Part shown: positions 61,901-64,000 of the stretch, in pieces
Layout of the letters: each line of letters opens with the position of its first letter
How positions within the stretch are numbered: position 1 is the stretch's first letter
Assembly (NCBI GenBank): GCA_046290815.1
Contig: JBKBUF010000012.1
Span: 1-64,000, forward strand
Origin: JBKBUF01 sp046290815
Lineage (GTDB): Bacteria; Bacteroidota; Bacteroidia; Cytophagales; Cytophagaceae
DNA length: 64,000 nucleotides
Direction of reading: 5' to 3'
Program-made: the position numbers and the translations under genes
The notes under the pieces: generated by a model
What the model saw: the letters and a program-made list of their open reading frames with translations, nothing else
The model's database searches: none
Told to the model about the DNA's origin: nothing

Positions 61901-64000
61901 AACATATACATCATTAGGTTGCAATGTTATTGAAGCTGCTGCATTGGTAGTCTGGTTGGCAGTAGGATAAGTACTGGTCAGATAATTTGAAGTAACTCCC
62001 GAACCGTTAAACTCTACCACTGCAAAATGATACGCTGTAGAAGCTGATAAGCCGGTTATAGAAACGGAGTTTCCTGTTCCACTATAAACCACATAGTTTC
62101 CTGTCCCGATTTGTGTACCTGAGCCGAACTGTGCATTTGCAGTATAGGAGTTATTATCAACCGGCAATCCATTCACTGCAGATGCTGATTTGACAATTAC
62201 CATTCTGTTGCTTCCATTTCCATTCGTCCATGTTAAAGTCATAGAAGATGATGTAACTGAAGAGAAGGATAAACCTGAAGCTGCGACAGTAGGCTCAGAA
62301 GCAGTTGCTGCATTGGTAGTCTGGTTAGCAGTAGGATAAGTACTGGTCAGATAATTTGAAGTAACTCCCGAACCGTTAAACTCCACCACTGCAAAATGAT
62401 AAGTAGTAGAAGCCAATAAACCAGTTATTAAGACCGTATTGCCTGACCCGCTATAAACCACATAATTTCCTGTGCCAGTTTCCGAACCTGCGCCGAAAAA
62501 GGAATTTGCTGTATAAGAATTATTATCGATTGGTAATGCATTGACCGGTGATGATGGTCTGACAATCACCATTCTGCTACTTCCATTTCCATTTACCCAG
62601 GACAAACCCATTGAAGTTGAAGTAACAGACGAGAACATCAAACCGGATGCTGGAACGGTAGGCTCTGTAGCAGTTGCCGGATTGGTAGTCTGATTAGCAG
62701 TAGGATAAGTACTGGTCAGATAATTTGAAGTAACTCCCGAACCGTTAAACTCTACCACTGCAAAATGATACGCTGTAGAAGCTGATAAGCCGGTTATAGA
62801 AACGGAGTTGCCTGTTCCACTATAAACCACATAGTTTCCTGTCCCGATTTGTGTACCTGAGCCGAACTGTGCATTTGCTGTATAGGAGTTATTATCAACC
62901 GGCAATCCATTCACTGCAGATGCTGATTTGACAATTACCATTCTGTTGCTTCCATTTCCATTCGTCCATGTTAAAGTCATAGAAGATGATGTAACTGAAG
63001 AGAAGGATAAACCTGAAGCTGCGACAGTAGGTTCAGAAGCAGTCGCTGCATTGGTAGTTTGGTTAGCAGTAGGATAAGTACTGGTCAGATAATTTGAAGT
63101 AACTCCCGAACCGTTAAACTCTACCACTGCAAAATGATACGCAGTAGAAGCAGATAATCCGGTTATAGAAACCGAGTTTCCTGTTCCGCTGTAAACCACA
63201 TAGTTTCCTGTCCCTATTTGTGTACCTGAGCCGAACTGTGCATTTGCAGTATAGGAGTTATTATCAACCGGCAATCCATTCACTGCAGATGCTGATTTCA
63301 CTATTACCATCCTGCTGCTTCCATTTCCATTCGTCCATGTTAAAGTCATAGAAGATGATGTAACTGAAGAGAAGGATAAACCTGAAGCTGCGATAGTAGG
63401 CTCAGAAGCAGTTGCTGCATTGGTGGTCTGGTTAGCAGTAGGATAAGTACTGGTCAGATAGTTTGTTTCACTTCCTGATCCTGCATATTCAAATATAGCT
63501 ACATGATATGTAGTAGAAGCAGAAAGTCCGGTTAAGGTTACAGAATTTCCACTACCTGAGTAAACCGCGTAATTCCCCGTGCCTAACTGAGCACCGGATG
63601 AAAAAACAGAGTTGGCTGTATAAGTATTGTAATCAACAGGCAAGGAGTTTACTGCTGAACCTGATTTTACCAGGACTAATCTTCCACTTCCGTTTCCGTT
63701 TGACCAGTTAATAGTAAATGAATTTGCAGTTACAGATGAAAAGGTAATACTGCTCGCCGGTTGGGTAGGTTCAAATGATAAAACTATATCTGTCTTCTGC
63801 ATTCCCTCTGCATATGCGCTTGTAAGATAATTTTCAGAACCTGCAGTACCGTTATATTCGAAAATTCTGATATAGTAATCCGTATTAGGTGCCATTCCTG
63901 TAATGTTTACAGAATTCCCTGTACCAGCATAAGCAACAAAATTACCCGAACCAATCTGAGTTCCTGATCCATATTGCGCGTTTGCCGTGTAGGTTACATT
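58955..64000 (-). CDS. Giant T9SS surface protein: FN3-like, Ig-like and FG-GAP modules (N-terminus beyond window)
   Basis: The frame is open to the right edge, so the N-terminus and signal peptide are missing; at least 1680 residues are encoded here. From the N-side: tandem FN3-like modules of 123 residues (63895-61941), five Ig-like domains with YQWQ and the GYKYRC pattern (61930-60490), then at least five FG-GAP/integrin-alpha repeats with calcium loops (SIGDINNDGIIDLCVSATG, LGDLDGDGNPDIAV, IGDFDGDGVVDLAVG; 60475-59240) and a type A T9SS sorting domain at the end (IFPNPASNLINVDI and the LGSGVYVLVF segment; 59190-58955). Function is most likely adhesion or surface display. A terminator follows. 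Confidence 0.92.
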   Translation of the reverse strand, partial: NVTYTANAQYGSGTQIGSGNFVAYAGTGNSVNITGMAPNTDYYIRIFEYNGTAGSENYLTSAYAEGMQKTDIVLSFEPTQPASSITFSSVTANSFTINWSNGNGSGRLVLVKSGSAVNSLPVDYNTYTANSVFSSGAQLGTGNYAVYSGSGNSVTLTGLSASTTYHVAIFEYAGSGSETNYLTSTYPTANQTTNAATASEPTIAASGLSFSSVTSSSMTLTWTNGNGSSRMVIVKSASAVNGLPVDNNSYTANAQFGSGTQIGTGNYVVYSGTGNSVSITGLSASTAYHFAVVEFNGSGVTSNYLTSTYPTANQTTNAATASEPTVAASGLSFSSVTSSSMTLTWTNGNGSNRMVIVKSASAVNGLPVDNNSYTANAQFGSGTQIGTGNYVVYSGTGNSVSITGLSASTAYHFAVVEFNGSGVTSNYLTSTYPTANQTTNPATATEPTVPASGLMFSSVTSTSMGLSWVNGNGSSRMVIVRPSSPVNALPIDNNSYTANSFFGAGSETGTGNYVVYSGSGNTVLITGLLASTTYHFAVVEFNGSGVTSNYLTSTYPTANQTTNAATASEPTVAASGLSFSSVTSSSMTLTWTNGNGSNRMVIVKSASAVNGLPVDNNSYTANAQFGSGTQIGTGNYVVYSGTGNSVSITGLSASTAYHFAVVEFNGSGVTSNYLTSTYPTANQTTNAAASITLQPNDVYVCVNNPAMFSITASGTGLSYQWQQKVGAGSFTNLSEGGVFSGTTTSQLSISSASFTLNGNQYRCVVSGTIISETATLYIGDTPPSISNSTSSVTQCVGTNTTFTVNPTGSYLSYQWQVNNGDGNYSSVNDGSTYTGSNSTSLTVNNIQQNMSGYKYRCAVSGPCGATVYSSDFTIFVMGIIYSHPNNQNICSGANSLFGVSVIGHSNAIYQWQVDMGSGYVNLLNTAPYSGVNTENLQLSTSTSDMNGYKFRCYITSVASCFPAVYSSEATLNVNPSPSIIGQPEDKSICSGNSTSFTVSANHANNYQWQVSTGGAFTNLSNNATYSGVNSATLQVANAGTSMNGYKYRCITYGSCLPNQTSAQATLTVSSGSVNISGHPSNKTAEAGSSVTFEVIASGPDVTYQWQVNSGSGFINLTNGAGYSGATTNTLTISSVSQSMSGYSYRCIVSGTCALTVNSNSATLSVTNPVGLPVNYNKISSLYGNFLAPLDDHDNFGYSVASIGDINNDGIIDLCVSATGDDDGSGQSDSKGAIYILFMDSDGTVMSHQKISEGTGGFTDVVQPGNSKGQSVINIGDLDHDGVTDLAMSSSLYSVENPQGGAVWILFMNQNGTVKSHSRISKNTSSFTGKIFDYDQFGFTMAPLGDLDGDGNPDIAVTSLFNMDGSARTGCVWILFLNSNGTVKASQKINASNGGFQHTLNQNHLFGIGLGNIGDFDGDGVVDLAVGASGDEEQPQFTGNPSVKSGAIFLLYLNSNGTVKGSSKLLPDPNVLGTNAALFGRSVISVGDIDGDNIADLLVKASPYTGSILDNDQTFLLKMNADASIKSAVRIGKGSNFTGNLDVDDYFGESFALIQNPYLENKFMVAFGASMDDDGGENRGAVWIVELSKVPGVITSNNSSTDGFNIRIFPNPASNLINVDITEERGVATIELFNSLGIIERNIIVGENDIIQLDVEELGSGVYVLVFKNKDGKQYKRKFVKN
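61941..63785 (-). repeat. Tandem 369-bp (123-aa) FN3-like repeat array
   Basis: The marker GCATTGGTAGTCTGGTT recurs at 61941, 62310, 62679, 63048 and 63417, exactly 369 bp apart. Copies 61941-62309, 62679-63047 and 63048-63416 are nearly identical at DNA level; 62310-62678 is clearly different in its middle but identical at its junctions, and 63417-63785 is the most different. Confidence 0.95.

Overview
The window is about 37% GC by eye and reads as a chromosomal segment of a free-living, gliding-type Bacteroidota, most likely order Cytophagales (Cytophaga/Sporocytophaga-like). Evidence: Bacteroidota promoters (-33 TTG, -7 TAnnTTTG) before several genes, few strong Shine-Dalgarno sites, type IX secretion (T9SS) C-terminal sorting domains on large modular surface proteins, many TlpA/DUF3108/DUF6089-type envelope proteins, and the rplM-rpsI-rpsB-tsf gene order. 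No insertion sequence, prophage, CRISPR array or integrase was seen.

Layout: (1) 1-2812, minus: a GH18 chitinase with a PKD module and a homogenised array of 85-residue Ig-like repeats, cut by the left edge. (2) 3.1-5.7 kb, minus: ribosomal operon rplM-rpsI-rpsB-tsf with promoter and terminator. (3) 5.9-11.6 kb, minus: a compact run of aminopeptidase, DUF3108 protein, TlpA-like thioredoxin, PhoB-like regulator, PhoR-like kinase and RluA-type pseudouridine synthase, the last three overlapping or nearly so. (4) 11.9-25.5 kb: housekeeping genes recA, queA, ispD, an orphan ABC ATPase with a DUF2795 protein, ettA, a zinc phospholipase C/nuclease-like protein, rpsT, radC, a DUF1684 protein, pheT, a coiled-coil protein, zapA and rny. 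(5) 25.7-30.8 kb: a T9SS beta-helix protein, two lipoproteins and a signal-less solute-binding-type protein. (6) 30.9-40.5 kb: sucD, a DUF6089 barrel, a DUF892 protein, rarA, an EamA transporter, an AcpH-like phosphodiesterase, galE, lpdA and fabG. (7) 40.6-43.5 kb: a membrane VWA protein and a stand-alone TIR-like protein. (8) 43.5-52.3 kb: clpC, wbqC-like, an LpxL/HtrB-like acyltransferase, a Sua5/YciO protein, mltG, a thioesterase, two uncharacterised proteins and tRNA-Ser(UGA). (9) 52.3-58.7 kb: an F420-reductase-like oxidoreductase, a three-PAS histidine kinase, a lipoprotein, an inositol-monophosphatase-family enzyme, a phosphotransferase and a small anchored protein. (10) 58.9-64.0 kb, minus: a giant T9SS protein (FN3-like repeats, Ig-like domains, FG-GAP repeats), cut by the right edge.

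Most of the window is core metabolism and translation. The accessory signals are the two secreted repeat proteins at the ends, the stand-alone TIR-like protein (candidate NAD-depleting defence effector), and families of short intergenic repeats (AAAGTTTAAAG, GAATTAAGAAT, AAATGTTGAATG types) at gene ends. One gene, rarA, has its conserved N-terminal coding sequence upstream of the only usable ATG, next to one of these repeats. I found no clear multi-gene novel system; the TIR-like protein and the repeat biology are the best candidates for follow-up.
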